A stretch of 64,000 nt of DNA from Alteromonadaceae bacterium. Lineage in GTDB: Bacteria > Pseudomonadota > Gammaproteobacteria > Enterobacterales > Alteromonadaceae. The translations under genes and the position numbers were made by a program. Under the pieces are notes generated by a model that saw nothing but the letters and a program-made list of their open reading frames with translations, was not told the DNA's origin and did no database searches. Within the stretch, counting starts at the first letter, position 1. Every line of letters begins with the position of its first letter. The DNA is taken from contig JABXHM010000009.1 in NCBI GenBank assembly GCA_013373625.1, positions 1 to 64,000 of the forward strand, given 5' to 3'. Positions 17,624 to 27,256 of the stretch are shown one piece after another.

Positions 17624-18073
17624 GTGTCGTTTAAGGAACAGTTCGTCAATTTATATCGTGATCTGGCTCTGATTGACGTCGAGGAATTAGCGTCAATATA
17701 TCATCCGGATGTTGTATTTATTGATCCGTTGACAACCCATCACGGTCTTGACGCTGTCAATGCCTACTTTGCAAGTTTGCTGGAATCTGCCGAGTCATGC
17801 CAGTTTGAAATAAACAGCTGGCTCAATATTGCCAACAACCAGCAGCCGCCTTCTTCAGCATCTGCTTACAGCGATGTGTTGGAGTGGACAATGAAGTTAA
17901 AGCTTTGCGGCAGGTCCAACTGGATCGACGTTTCAGGGGTCACATTGCTAAACGTCGTAAACGATAAAATCGTTTATCACCGTGATTATTATGATCTCGG
18001 CGAAATGGTGTATGAGCATATACCACTACTCAAACGTATTATTAAATTCATCAAAAAGAAGCTAACAACATGA
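17624..18073 (+). CDS. NTF2/SnoaL-like protein, first gene of ECF11 operon
   Basis: A small (149-residue) protein of the NTF2-like/SnoaL fold, starting with GTG. The pattern of an N-terminal helix (FKEQFVNLYRDL), the IYHPDVVFIDPL strand and a late YHRDYYDLGEM segment is typical. Proteins of this kind recur at the head of ECF11-controlled clusters next to an SDR, a flavoprotein, DUF1365 and a CFA-synthase-like enzyme. A substrate-binding or isomerase role is possible, but its function is unknown. The stop codon overlaps the next start (ATGA). Confidence 0.8.
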   Translation: MSFKEQFVNLYRDLALIDVEELASIYHPDVVFIDPLTTHHGLDAVNAYFASLLESAESCQFEINSWLNIANNQQPPSSASAYSDVLEWTMKLKLCGRSNWIDVSGVTLLNVVNDKIVYHRDYYDLGEMVYEHIPLLKRIIKFIKKKLTT

Positions 18074-18780
18074 AAACCATGCTAATAACCGGCGCGACAT
18101 CGGGGATCGGAGAGGCGCTGGCCAATCACGCTGCGGCGCGCGGATACCAGGTCATTGCCTGTGGTAGAAATAGTGAAAAGCTGAGCGAGCTGAGCCAAAG
18201 CCATAATATTTCTACACTGGAATTTGATGTGACCAAGATTGACTCGGTGACAGCGGCTCTAAAAGATATTCATTTTGATATCGCTGTGCTAAATGCCGGA
18301 ACCTGCGAATATGTTGATCTACCAGACTTTGAACCTGATATGTTCAGGCGGGTTTTCGAAGTGAACTTTTTTGGTATCGTAAATTGTATGAAGGCGCTTT
18401 TACCGTTAACAAAAGCAGGCAGCCAGCTCGTTATTATCGATTCAATGGCAAGGTTGCTGCCGTTTACACGCAGCCAGGCTTACGGGGCAAGCAAAGCAGC
18501 AGTACGGTACTTTACTGAGAGTATGAAAATCGATTTAAAACAATCCAATGTCATTGTGCAATCTGTCTCGCCCGGTTTTGTAGAAACGCCATTAACCGAT
18601 AAGAACGATTTTGAAATGCCAATGAAGATCACCGCGCCAGAAGCTGCCCAGGCACTACTAAAAGGCATCGAAAAGCGTCATAGTACTATATATTTCCCCA
18701 CCGTATTCGGCCTGATATTGCGTTCCCTTTCTCGGCTACCAGGTCGTATACAAGTTTGGCTTTCATCAAAATTACAATAA
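18070..18780 (+). CDS. short-chain dehydrogenase/reductase
   Basis: A 236-residue classical SDR. The nucleotide-binding motif TGATSGIG (7-14), the NAG strand (about 75-77), S125 and the catalytic pair Y138-K142 (YGASK) are all present, so it should be an active NAD(P)H-dependent oxidoreductase. The substrate is unknown; operon context suggests lipid or fatty-acid chemistry during photo-oxidative stress. It overlaps the upstream gene by 4 nt and is 24 nt from the next. Confidence 0.88.
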   Translation: MKTMLITGATSGIGEALANHAAARGYQVIACGRNSEKLSELSQSHNISTLEFDVTKIDSVTAALKDIHFDIAVLNAGTCEYVDLPDFEPDMFRRVFEVNFFGIVNCMKALLPLTKAGSQLVIIDSMARLLPFTRSQAYGASKAAVRYFTESMKIDLKQSNVIVQSVSPGFVETPLTDKNDFEMPMKITAPEAAQALLKGIEKRHSTIYFPTVFGLILRSLSRLPGRIQVWLSSKLQ

Positions 18781-18804
18781 CAACAGGACTCACAGGTTTG
18801 CAGT

Positions 18805-20076
18805 ATGACTAAAAGAATTGCCATTATCGGCTCCGGTATATCCGGCCTGACCTGCGCTTATCTACTTAACAAAGAAAATGCTATCACTGTTTACGAGGCG
18901 AATGACTACATTGGCGGTCATACTGCCACTAAAGACGTTAAGGTCGGTAACGAAAAAGCCGCAATCGATACCGGGTTTATCGTTTTTAACGACTGGACTT
19001 ACCCTAATTTTATTAAACTTCTGACGGCATTGGGAGTAGAGTACCAGCCTACCGAAATGAGTTTCTCTGTGCGTCACCTCGGTACTAACATCGAATACAA
19101 CGGCCACAATCTTAATACACTCTTTGCACAACGGAGCAATTTGCTGCGTCCGCGGTTCTGGAAGATTGTAAAAGATATCGTTCGATTCAATTCATTGTGC
19201 AAAGAAGTCCTCGACAGTAACACAGATACCAGCAACCAGACCTTGTCTTCGTTTATTAGTCAGCATGGATTCAGCGAAGCATTCAGCGAGCACTACATTT
19301 ATCCGATGTGTGCGGCGATCTGGTCAGCAAGCCTGGCACAAACCAAAGCGTTTCCATTGACGTTCTTTTTGCAGTTTTTTAATAATCACGGCTTATTAAA
19401 CATTAATGACCGGCCGCAATGGTTTACTATTAAAGGCGGCTCCAGAGAATACGTGCGGAAAATGGTCAAACCCTTCGAGCAACATATCCGCCTTAACACG
19501 CCCGTCAGGCACGTTGCCCATAGCGACAGTGAAGGTAATTGTGTTGTAGTGACAGACCATGAAGGTCATCAGGAAACATATGATGAGGTCATTTTTGCCT
19601 GTCACAGCGATCAGGCGCTGGCCATGCTTGCGCATCCAAATGATGCGCAAACGCGTATATTGGGTTCCATAGGTTATGCGGAGAATGATGTCGTGCTGCA
19701 TCATGACCAACAACAATTGCCTGAACGCAAGCTGGCCTGGGCGAGCTGGAACTATCGCCTTACGGGCGACCCTAAAGAACAGGAGCGACCTGCTGCAGTG
19801 ACTTATGACATGAATATTTTGCAGTGTCTGTCATCTGAGACCACCTATTGCGTGAGTCTGAATACACCTGATATTGCTGCCGACAAAGTCTTGGGTACCT
19901 ATCGATATGCACACCCACAGTTCAGTCCTGCGATGGTTAATGCCCAACAGCAACGTGAGGAAATTTGCGGTAAGGAGCATCTGCATTTTTGTGGTGCCTA
20001 CTGGTATAACGGTTTTCATGAAGATGGTGTAAGGTCTGCTTTGGATGTCTGCCAACGATTTGGAGCATCACTGTAG
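18805..20076 (+). CDS. FAD-dependent amine-oxidase-like oxidoreductase
   Basis: A 423-residue flavoprotein with an N-terminal Rossmann motif (G9, G11 and G14 in GSGISGL) and the overall shape of the NAD(P)-binding amine oxidase/desaturase superfamily. Close relatives lie in the RpoE-ChrR regulon of Rhodobacter, where such a flavoprotein is tied to unsaturated and furan fatty acid formation and to ChrR turnover; the exact counterpart is not certain from memory. Its stop codon shares a base with the GTG start of the next gene. Confidence 0.83.
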   Translation: MTKRIAIIGSGISGLTCAYLLNKENAITVYEANDYIGGHTATKDVKVGNEKAAIDTGFIVFNDWTYPNFIKLLTALGVEYQPTEMSFSVRHLGTNIEYNGHNLNTLFAQRSNLLRPRFWKIVKDIVRFNSLCKEVLDSNTDTSNQTLSSFISQHGFSEAFSEHYIYPMCAAIWSASLAQTKAFPLTFFLQFFNNHGLLNINDRPQWFTIKGGSREYVRKMVKPFEQHIRLNTPVRHVAHSDSEGNCVVVTDHEGHQETYDEVIFACHSDQALAMLAHPNDAQTRILGSIGYAENDVVLHHDQQQLPERKLAWASWNYRLTGDPKEQERPAAVTYDMNILQCLSSETTYCVSLNTPDIAADKVLGTYRYAHPQFSPAMVNAQQQREEICGKEHLHFCGAYWYNGFHEDGVRSALDVCQRFGASL

Positions 20077-20813
20077 TGGAAAGCACAATCTGTACTGGCA
20101 AAGTGGTTCACGAGCGATTTCGTCCCACTCAACATGCGTTTAAGTATGATATAGCCATGATGTGCCTGAATCTGGATGAAGTAAACCTCCTCGCCCACAC
20201 TGTTAAGGGCTTTTCCAATACGGGCAAAGCAGCCTTTGAATTTCGCCGCAGTGACTATCTTGGCGATCCGGCCAAGCCACTTAAACAATCCGTGTTGTTG
20301 AGAATGAATGAACTCAATGACGATGACGACACACTCAGCGGAGATGTCTTTTTGCTCGGTCAGGCGCGTCATTTCGGCTTTTATTTTAGCCCGGTAAACT
20401 TGTATTTCCTGCGCGCAAAACATACCGGCCTATTCACTCATATGCTCGCCGAGGTCAGCAATACTCCCTGGAATGAACGCCATCATTATCTGGTTAACCT
20501 GGCCAGTCAGGCTAACACGCCAAAAGCATTTCATGTGTCGCCATTTAACCCTATTGATATGGTCTATAAATGGCACATTCAGTCGCCTGCAAAAACATTT
20601 TCTGTAGGCCTTAGTTGTTACAAGGGCAACAAACATTTCACCGCTGAAATGCACTTAGAGCAAAAACCGTTAAACTCAAAGTCGATTAGAAACGTAATTA
20701 AAGCAATCCCTAATATGACGCTAAGAACTGTCATCGGAATTTACTGGCAAGCACTTCGCTTATGGTTAAAACGAACCCCAGTTTATTCACATCCGATAAA
20801 TAGTCAGGAATAA
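20076..20813 (+). CDS. DUF1365 family protein
   Basis: A 245-residue protein of DUF1365, recognisable from the start (CTGKVVHERFRPTQHAF) and from the NLYFL and WNERH segments. Its biochemical activity is unknown. DUF1365 genes are almost always found between an FAD amine-oxidase-like gene and a CFA-synthase-like gene, as here, which implies a shared lipid-modifying pathway. Start is GTG, overlapping the previous stop; the next gene begins 3 nt downstream. Confidence 0.85.
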   Translation: MESTICTGKVVHERFRPTQHAFKYDIAMMCLNLDEVNLLAHTVKGFSNTGKAAFEFRRSDYLGDPAKPLKQSVLLRMNELNDDDDTLSGDVFLLGQARHFGFYFSPVNLYFLRAKHTGLFTHMLAEVSNTPWNERHHYLVNLASQANTPKAFHVSPFNPIDMVYKWHIQSPAKTFSVGLSCYKGNKHFTAEMHLEQKPLNSKSIRNVIKAIPNMTLRTVIGIYWQALRLWLKRTPVYSHPINSQE

Positions 20814-20816
20814 ATC

Positions 20817-22070
20817 ATGGCCAATACTGAATCATCCATCGCACAGCCTTTGTCGTTCTCTTACCTGGACCGTTGCAGTCGTCAAATCTTTATTCGGCTG
20901 ATGCAGGCGTTACCGGAAGGCTATCTGGTGATTAAAGAAAATGATGAGCTGGTTGCACAATGCGGTAATCACAAGAGCGACCTCCATGCTGAAGTGAATA
21001 TACACTCTCCTAAAGCCTATAAAAAATTGTTATTGGGCGGCAGTGTGGCTTCAGGAGAAACTTACACTGATGGACTCTGGTCGAGCCCGGAACTTACCAA
21101 TGTCATACGTATTTTTGCACGTAATTTACCGACCCTCGACAAATGGGAGAATCGCTTTAGCTGGTTATCGTTTCCCATGGATAAAATCCAACATGTGATG
21201 CGCCGCAACACGCCTGACCAGGCAAAGAAGAACATCGCCGCACACTATGACCTGGGCAACACCCTGTATAGCCGTTTCTTGGACGAAAGCATGATGTATT
21301 CATCGGCTATTTACCCGGATCCCAATGCCAGCCTCGCTGAGGCGCAATATCACAAATTACACACTATATGCCAGAAGTTGCAACTGACACCTGACGATCA
21401 CCTGGTAGAAATTGGCACTGGCTGGGGCGGCTTAGCGATTCATGCGGCAAAGCATTTCGGCTGTCAGGTGACCACCACCACAATTTCAGAAGAGCAGTAT
21501 GCTTATGCTAGCGACTGGGTTAAGCGTGAAGGGCTCGATAATAAGGTCACGTTACTTAAAAAAGATTATCGCTTACTGGAAGGTCAATATACCAAGTTAG
21601 TGTCTATTGAAATGATTGAAGCTGTAGGTAAACCCTACCTGAATCACTTCTTCAATAAATGCGCCAGCCTGCTTACTTCTGATGGCTTAATGCTATTGCA
21701 ATCCATTACCATCGATGACCGCCGCTACGATAGTTATCACAAAGGTGTCGACTTTATTCAGAAACACATCTTCCCTGGCGGTTTTTTGCCGTCACAGTTA
21801 GTGCTTAATCAGCATATCAAACAAGCCAGTGACTTTTCTATCCGCGACTTACAGGATATTGGTTTGGATTATGCCAAAACATTACGAGACTGGTTTGTTG
21901 CCTTTACAGCCGCGCGCCAGGAACTGGAGGCAAACGGTTATGATGAACGTTTTGCCCGGATGTGGGAATATTATCTGAAATATTGCGAGGGTGGCTTTTT
22001 AGAACGTACTATCAGCACGGTACAACTGGTGCTGAGTAAACCACGATACGTCAATAACCTTACCCGCTAA
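20817..22070 (+). CDS. cyclopropane-fatty-acyl-phospholipid synthase-like methyltransferase
   Basis: A 417-residue SAM-dependent methyltransferase of the CFA synthase family, which adds a methylene from SAM to the double bond of membrane lipid acyl chains. The SAM motif VEIGTGWGGLA (about 197-207) and the AHYDLGN segment are clear. In ECF11 regulons this type of enzyme is a stress-induced lipid modifier; a UfaM-like role in furan fatty acids is an alternative to plain cyclopropanation. Last gene of the operon, with a hairpin spanning its stop codon. Confidence 0.88.
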   Translation: MANTESSIAQPLSFSYLDRCSRQIFIRLMQALPEGYLVIKENDELVAQCGNHKSDLHAEVNIHSPKAYKKLLLGGSVASGETYTDGLWSSPELTNVIRIFARNLPTLDKWENRFSWLSFPMDKIQHVMRRNTPDQAKKNIAAHYDLGNTLYSRFLDESMMYSSAIYPDPNASLAEAQYHKLHTICQKLQLTPDDHLVEIGTGWGGLAIHAAKHFGCQVTTTTISEEQYAYASDWVKREGLDNKVTLLKKDYRLLEGQYTKLVSIEMIEAVGKPYLNHFFNKCASLLTSDGLMLLQSITIDDRRYDSYHKGVDFIQKHIFPGGFLPSQLVLNQHIKQASDFSIRDLQDIGLDYAKTLRDWFVAFTAARQELEANGYDERFARMWEYYLKYCEGGFLERTISTVQLVLSKPRYVNNLTR

Positions 22071-22088
22071 ATCTGCGGGCAAGGTTTT
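22056..22088 (+). terminator. terminator at the end of the ECF11 operon
   Basis: A 12-bp stem with one mismatch (22056-22067 with 22075-22086) is followed by a short T tract. It overlaps the stop codon of the CFA-like gene and ends at the last codon of the convergent pomB. Confidence 0.6.
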
Positions 22089-23040
22089 ATGGGTTGCTTG
22101 AGGCGGCGTCCTCTTCCAGCACCGATATCGGTTTAGAACGAATAGGTTCGCCCTGATTAATATTAATCTCCACCCGACGGTTGCGGGCGCGCTCATCGGC
22201 AGTTTCGGGTTTTTCGATGAGCGGATCAGTTGCGGCTTTGCCTACTACTGACATACGGTTCTCTTCAAATCCTTCGGCCATACGCAGCTCTTCAGCAACG
22301 GCGACCGCCCGTTGAGAGGACAAATCCCAGTTTGAACGATATAGCTCGTTGGAAATCTGCTGTTGATCACTGTGCCCGGATATTTCTATTTTGCCAGGCA
22401 TATCTGCCAAAATTGCACCTATCCTGCGGATAACCGGCCGAAACTGAGGCTGTAAAAATGCAGAGCCCGCTGAGAAAGAGCCGTTCTCTTTAATCCGAAT
22501 AGTAATTTGCTGCCCCAAAGACTCCATTTCTATTGAGCCGTCGAGTATTTGTTTTTGTAGCTGCTGCGCAACTTTTTTCATCATTTCAGCCACTTGCTCT
22601 TCCGCGGCTGTTTGCTGTGGTGAAGCGGACTGTTCGGTAGCAGTTTGCTGAGACTGCCCGCCACGCTGAGTGCCACGCTGCTTTTGACGACCGCCTGCAG
22701 AATCTTCATCGCCAGCCTGAAATTCCAGCATTTGCTGGGTCATATCGATAGTTTGCTGTTGAATTGTATCAATGGGGGTTGGATCAGGTCGGCCTGGGCG
22801 AAACTCCATGGCAATCACACTGGTGCCTTTGGGAATGTCCTTCACTTCAATTTTATTTTGCACCCCAAAGGCAAACTTCATGGAGCCGGCAATTTGTTTA
22901 AACTTAAGTACATCCATTTCAGAAAACGCTAACAGAAGTACAAAAAAGCACATCAGTAGTGACATCAGATCAGCAAAGGTGCCCATCCACGCGGGCAGCC
23001 CCTCAGGAGGACATTTTGGACACTCTTCCTGCTGCGCCAT
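22087..23040 (-). CDS. pomB: flagellar stator protein PomB
   Basis: The B subunit of the sodium-type flagellar stator. It has one N-terminal membrane helix (about 18-40) with D24, the ion-binding aspartate, and a C-terminal OmpA/MotB peptidoglycan-binding domain (about 190-300, motifs GHSDQQ and NRRVEI). The linker is long and rich in Gln. With PomA it forms the channel that turns ion flow into rotation. It lies 3 nt after pomA in the same operon. Sodium rather than proton use is inferred from similarity to Vibrio and Shewanella stators. Confidence 0.92.
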   Translation of the reverse strand: MAQQEECPKCPPEGLPAWMGTFADLMSLLMCFFVLLLAFSEMDVLKFKQIAGSMKFAFGVQNKIEVKDIPKGTSVIAMEFRPGRPDPTPIDTIQQQTIDMTQQMLEFQAGDEDSAGGRQKQRGTQRGGQSQQTATEQSASPQQTAAEEQVAEMMKKVAQQLQKQILDGSIEMESLGQQITIRIKENGSFSAGSAFLQPQFRPVIRRIGAILADMPGKIEISGHSDQQQISNELYRSNWDLSSQRAVAVAEELRMAEGFEENRMSVVGKAATDPLIEKPETADERARNRRVEININQGEPIRSKPISVLEEDAASSNP

Positions 23041-23043
23041 ACG

Positions 23044-23808
23044 TTATTCTTCCTCGCCTGCTGCACCGCGTTTACTGGCGGCCAGATAGTTTTTGAGGAT
23101 CCCTTCTATAACACGGGGATTCTGACCATCAGCAATACCGACGATACCATCCAGAATTAACGATTGGTTGAGCTTTTCTTCGTTTAAGCGATTGCTGAGC
23201 TTGGCTGCAATGGGCAAACAAATAACGTTTGCCAGAAAGGCACCGTAGAGTGTTGTAAGCAAGGCTACCGCCATTGCAGGCCCAATGGCTTTGGGGTCGT
23301 CCATATTAGATAACATGGCCACCAACCCTATCAGGGTACCAATCATGCCCATCGCGGGTGCGACATCACCGAGCCCCTTAAAAATGGATACGCCGAACTC
23401 ATGACGCTCAGTTGTCATTGAAATATCTTTGGCCAGGGTCTCACGTACTACGTCGATATCATGACCATCGACGAGCATATCGACCCCTTTTTGCATAAAG
23501 GGGTTGGCAATTTCTGCCTCCTCAAGTGCCAAAAAACCGCCTTTTCGCGCAGCATCAGCCATCTCAACCACTTTTTCGATCAGATCTTCAGGCACATCTA
23601 TTTTGAACATAAATGCTTTACCCGCAATCTTACCGGCGCCAAAGAACTGGCCAAGAGTAAATTGCGACATAACAACGAAAAGACTGCCACAGAACACAAT
23701 TAGTACTGACGGTACATCGACGAACATGCTGAGATCCCCGCCGAGGATCATCGCCATCACAATAAAGCCGATGCCGCCTAACATACCTACCAGGGTTGCT
23801 AAATCCAC
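23044..23808 (-). CDS. pomA: flagellar stator protein PomA
   Basis: The A subunit of the flagellar stator, 254 residues, starting with GTG. Four membrane helices are visible: about 4-22, 30-50, 150-170 and 182-200. The cytoplasmic loop between helices 2 and 3 carries the charged residues that touch FliG. It is the length of Vibrio PomA (253). No other flagellar gene is nearby. A FliA-type -10 element lies about 150 nt upstream. Confidence 0.93.
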   Translation of the reverse strand: MDLATLVGMLGGIGFIVMAMILGGDLSMFVDVPSVLIVFCGSLFVVMSQFTLGQFFGAGKIAGKAFMFKIDVPEDLIEKVVEMADAARKGGFLALEEAEIANPFMQKGVDMLVDGHDIDVVRETLAKDISMTTERHEFGVSIFKGLGDVAPAMGMIGTLIGLVAMLSNMDDPKAIGPAMAVALLTTLYGAFLANVICLPIAAKLSNRLNEEKLNQSLILDGIVGIADGQNPRVIEGILKNYLAASKRGAAGEEE

Positions 23809-23961
23809 TTGATTCCCTCATTTCGTCATTTATTCAGGGCGTAACTGAATTAATGGTTTAACTATAGCTACTCTTTACAAACAATACAGACAAACGTCCA
23901 GATGAACTGTACTGGTAAGGTTAGGCTATAACAATCATTATGTTTAACTCTGTCTGCCATT

Positions 23962-23988
23962 TTATCGGCAGTTTATTTTTTTTCTATA
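23962..23988 (-). promoter_or_regulatory. candidate sigma-28 (FliA) promoter of pomAB
   Basis: Read leftward, GCCGATAA (23962-23969) is an exact match to the FliA -10 element, and TATA (23985-23988) stands 15 nt upstream where TAAA is expected. Motor genes are classic FliA targets. The same octamer also appears by chance in a few coding regions of the window, so confidence is moderate. Confidence 0.4.
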
Positions 23989-24134
23989 CTGAATATTATA
24001 ACCATTTCATCATCGTCGTTAACCTCAGGCAGTGCCATGGGCTGATCTTCGCCCAATTTTACCTCACCGGCTGTAAACCATTTGACCCCCGCGCGACCCT
24101 CGGTTAATGTGCCATCTTTACTCAGCCTGAGACA
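23973..24134 (-). pseudogene. orphan 53-codon open frame, possible gene remnant
   Basis: Between divergent pomA and xseB the minus strand is open for 53 codons, from just after an in-frame TAG (24135-24137) to a TAA (23973-23975). No ATG or GTG stands at a sensible place and no ribosome-binding site is seen. The translation reads like real protein, with a Gly-Val-Lys-Trp-Phe core, an acidic stretch and the C-terminal end EMVIIFSIEKK. It may be the tail of a decayed gene. I do not recognise the family. Confidence 0.3.
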
Positions 24135-24147
24135 CTAAGAGGGAACC

Positions 24148-24396
24148 GTGAGCGAAAAAGCCGCCCTACCCAACCAGTCATTTGAACAAACGATTAGTGA
24201 GCTGGAAGCCATCGTAACAGAAATGGAACAAGGTGATTTGCCACTCCATGATGCGTTGCAGAAATTTGAACGCGGTATAGAACTGTCACGACTGAGTCAG
24301 AAAGCCCTTGTGGATGCCGAACAAAAGGTCAGGATACTGACTGAACAAAGTGGTGACAGCCAGTTGCAAGACTTTTCTGCTGAACAAGAGGACTAG
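24148..24396 (+). CDS. xseB: exodeoxyribonuclease VII small subunit
   Basis: The small subunit of exonuclease VII, which degrades single-stranded DNA from both ends together with XseA. At 82 residues it is the usual size, with the family core FEQTISELEAIVTEMEQGDLPL followed by LEQ/ALQKFERGI-type helices (residues about 9-55). It starts with GTG after AGAGGGA. It is the first gene of the common xseB-ispA-dxs operon; one base separates it from ispA. Confidence 0.95.
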   Translation: MSEKAALPNQSFEQTISELEAIVTEMEQGDLPLHDALQKFERGIELSRLSQKALVDAEQKVRILTEQSGDSQLQDFSAEQED

Positions 24397-24397
24397 C

Positions 24398-25288
24398 ATG
24401 CTGTTAGCCTCTTTACACGAGCAAATTAAGCGTCGTATTAATGCCGGGCTTGAAGAAGCTGTCAATCAGTTACCCGACACAGCCACCTCGTTAAAACAAG
24501 CAATGTTATATTCGCTCACCAATGGCGGTAAGCGGATGCGCCCCTTATTAGTGCATTTAACGGGAAACATGCTGGATATTCCGGAAACTGACCAACGAAC
24601 CATTAGTATGGCCATTGAGTGTATCCATGCTTATTCTCTGGTGCATGACGATCTTCCGGCCATGGACGATGATGACTTACGCCGAGGCCAGCCAACATGC
24701 CACATTGCATTTGATGAAGCGACGGCTATTTTGGCCGGTGATGCGTTGCAAACTCAGGCCTTTTCTATTCTGGCTGAGTATCCAATGAGTGATTTCGCTA
24801 ATCAGCAACGGGCCAAACTGGTGGCGGTGTTAGCGCGGGCTGCGGGTTATCGTGGTATGTGCGGTGGTCAGGCCATAGACCTGGCAGCGACCGGCGATGC
24901 TATCGACGTGGCCAGTTTAAAACAGCTCCATCAGTTAAAAACAGGCGCACTGTTAACCGCTTGTGTAGAAATGGTATGCCTGGTGTCACCGGATATGTCA
25001 GCCAACCACCAGAGAGCACTCTGTCAATTTGCCCAAACAATAGGGCTGGCGTTTCAGGTTCAGGATGATATTTTAGATGTAACTGCCTCCACTGAGACCC
25101 TGGGTAAACCAAGTGGTTCAGACGTGGCACAGGGTAAAAATACATTTCCTTCGTTGTTAGGCCTGGATGGGGCCAAACAAGAGTTAGCAAAATTACATCA
25201 CGAGGCGCTTCAAGCCTTGCACGGTTTGCCCTACAATACCCAGTACTTAATTGCTTTTACGGATTTAATGGTCAGCCGTAATCATTGA
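24398..25288 (+). CDS. ispA: farnesyl diphosphate synthase
   Basis: It joins isopentenyl and dimethylallyl/geranyl diphosphate to make farnesyl diphosphate, the precursor of undecaprenyl phosphate and quinone side chains. Both aspartate-rich motifs are seen: [10 protein letters not shown] (about 84-93) and DDILDVT (about 223-229). The frame is open 48 nt upstream, but the ATG at 24398 has a good AGAGG site and sits one base after the xseB stop. The product is 296 residues (E. coli 299). Confidence 0.95.
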   Translation: MLLASLHEQIKRRINAGLEEAVNQLPDTATSLKQAMLYSLTNGGKRMRPLLVHLTGNMLDIPETDQRTISMAIECIHAYSLVHDDLPAMDDDDLRRGQPTCHIAFDEATAILAGDALQTQAFSILAEYPMSDFANQQRAKLVAVLARAAGYRGMCGGQAIDLAATGDAIDVASLKQLHQLKTGALLTACVEMVCLVSPDMSANHQRALCQFAQTIGLAFQVQDDILDVTASTETLGKPSGSDVAQGKNTFPSLLGLDGAKQELAKLHHEALQALHGLPYNTQYLIAFTDLMVSRNH

Positions 25289-25317
25289 CCAGCACAACGC
25301 ATCAGAATAATAACAGC

Positions 25318-27180
25318 ATGACTTTAGATTTAGCGCACTACCCTACACTGGCTTTAGCCGGCACGCCTGACGCGTTACGCCGGTTACCTCAGGAAAAACT
25401 ACGCACGCTGGCCGATGAACTGCGCCAGTATCTGCTAACGTGCGTCAGTCAAAGCAGCGGCCATTTTGCCTCGGGTCTTGGCACGGTTGAATTAACCGTT
25501 GCGTTGCACTATATCTACAACACCCCTTTCGATCGGCTGATTTGGGATGTTGGCCACCAGGCTTACCCACATAAAATACTTACTGGCCGGGCCGCTGAGA
25601 TGTCAACGATCCGTAAGAAAAATGGTTTACACCCCTTTCCGTGGCCAGCAGAAAGTGACTATGACACCTTTGCTGTGGGTCATTCGTCCACATCAATCAG
25701 CGCAGCGCTTGGCATGGCCATCGCGGCCGAGAAAGAAGCCGAAGGCCGCAAGGTCGTTGCGGTTATCGGTGATGGCGCCATGACCGCGGGAATGGCGTTT
25801 GAAGCGCTTAACCATGCCGGTGATATCAGTAAAGATTTAGTGGTCATTCTTAACGACAATGAAATGTCGATTTCAGAAAATGTCGGCGCGCTCAACAGTC
25901 ACCTTGCCCGGTTATTAACAGGTAATTTATTTAATAGTATTCGTGATGGTGGCAAGAAACTGTTAAGCAACGTACCGCCCATAAAAGAATTTGCCAGCCG
26001 CGCCGAAGAGCATATAAAGGGTATGGTAGTACCGGGTACTATTTTTGAAGAACTTGGCTTTAACTATATTGGTCCAATCGATGGCCATGATGTAAATGGC
26101 GTGGTAGATACCTTGCGGAATATGCGGCGGTTTAAAGGCCCGCAGTTATTGCATGTAGTGACTCGCAAGGGCAAAGGTTATCCGGAAGCGGAAAAAGATC
26201 CCATCAAATTTCATGCTGTGCCCAAGTTCAACCCTGCCGATCAGGCATTACCAAAAGCCAAAGCGTCTAACCCGACTTTTTCTGCTATTTTTGGCAACTG
26301 GTTGTGCGATATGGCTAAGGTCGATCCTAAGCTAATGGCCATCACCCCAGCGATGCGTGAAGGCTCAGGAATGGTGGCTTTTTCGCAGCAGTTTCCGGAG
26401 CAGTATTTCGATGTTGCCATTGCAGAGCAACACGCAGTAACCCTGGGCGCTGGTATGGCGAAAGAAGGTTTAAATGCTGTCGTCGCCATTTACTCGACAT
26501 TTTTACAGCGTGCCTACGATCAGCTTATTCATGATGTTGCTTTGCAAAAACTGCCGGTGCTGTTTGCCATTGACCGTGCTGGTATTGTGGGCGCCGATGG
26601 CCCAACGCACCAAGGGGCGTTTGATATTGCGTTTTTGCGCTGTATACCCAATATGATTGTTATGACGCCTTCAGATGAAAACGAATGTCGTCAAATGCTC
26701 TACACCGGCCATAAAGCAAATTCGCCAGCCGCCGTCCGATATCCGCGCGGCGCAGGCAAAGGCATCGTGCCAGATACCGCAATGGCTGAAATGCAGATTG
26801 GGCAGAGCCGTACGCTGCGTAGCGGCGAACGTGTGGCAATCCTTAACTTTGGAACATTGCTCCCCTTTGCTGAAACTGCCGCCGAAGAACTCAACGCAAC
26901 CTTAATCGACATGCGCTTTGTTAAACCACTGGATACTGCTATTCTTGATAAGTTAACCGCAGACCATGACTATTTTGTCAGCCTCGAAGACGGCTGCATT
27001 ATGGGTGGCGCTGGCAGTGCAGTGGGCGAATATATTCTGCAGCATCAATTACCGGTTCGGTTAAAACAACTCGGACTGCCGGATGAATTTATTTTACAGG
27101 GTACCCAGGAAGAAATGTACGTGGAACTGGGCCTGGATGCTGAAGGCATCGTAAACAGTGTGAAGCAACTTACCCGCTAG
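25318..27180 (+). CDS. dxs: 1-deoxy-D-xylulose-5-phosphate synthase
   Basis: The thiamin-diphosphate enzyme that condenses pyruvate and glyceraldehyde 3-phosphate, the first and flux-controlling step of the MEP isoprenoid pathway. The ThDP-binding GDGAM...NDN region (about 152-183) and the transketolase-type C-terminal domains are present. The frame could begin at a TTG overlapping the ispA stop (25285), but the ATG at 25318 gives [13 protein letters not shown], which aligns with the E. coli start and yields 620 residues, the same as E. coli. Confidence 0.95.
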   Translation: MTLDLAHYPTLALAGTPDALRRLPQEKLRTLADELRQYLLTCVSQSSGHFASGLGTVELTVALHYIYNTPFDRLIWDVGHQAYPHKILTGRAAEMSTIRKKNGLHPFPWPAESDYDTFAVGHSSTSISAALGMAIAAEKEAEGRKVVAVIGDGAMTAGMAFEALNHAGDISKDLVVILNDNEMSISENVGALNSHLARLLTGNLFNSIRDGGKKLLSNVPPIKEFASRAEEHIKGMVVPGTIFEELGFNYIGPIDGHDVNGVVDTLRNMRRFKGPQLLHVVTRKGKGYPEAEKDPIKFHAVPKFNPADQALPKAKASNPTFSAIFGNWLCDMAKVDPKLMAITPAMREGSGMVAFSQQFPEQYFDVAIAEQHAVTLGAGMAKEGLNAVVAIYSTFLQRAYDQLIHDVALQKLPVLFAIDRAGIVGADGPTHQGAFDIAFLRCIPNMIVMTPSDENECRQMLYTGHKANSPAAVRYPRGAGKGIVPDTAMAEMQIGQSRTLRSGERVAILNFGTLLPFAETAAEELNATLIDMRFVKPLDTAILDKLTADHDYFVSLEDGCIMGGAGSAVGEYILQHQLPVRLKQLGLPDEFILQGTQEEMYVELGLDAEGIVNSVKQLTR

Positions 27181-27219
27181 CCTGGCGGGTAAAAAAGCTA
27201 CACGCTAATCTGTATATCA

Positions 27220-27250
27220 CTCAACGCAGTGGCATAACCACTGCGTTGAG
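27220..27250. other. strong 13-bp hairpin between convergent genes
   Basis: A perfect 13-bp stem (27220-27232 with 27238-27250) with a 5-nt loop sits between dxs and the convergent membrane protein gene. No T tract follows in either direction, so it is not a standard rho-independent terminator. It may block 3' exonucleases or work with Rho. Confidence 0.55.
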
Positions 27251-27256
27251 CATCGC

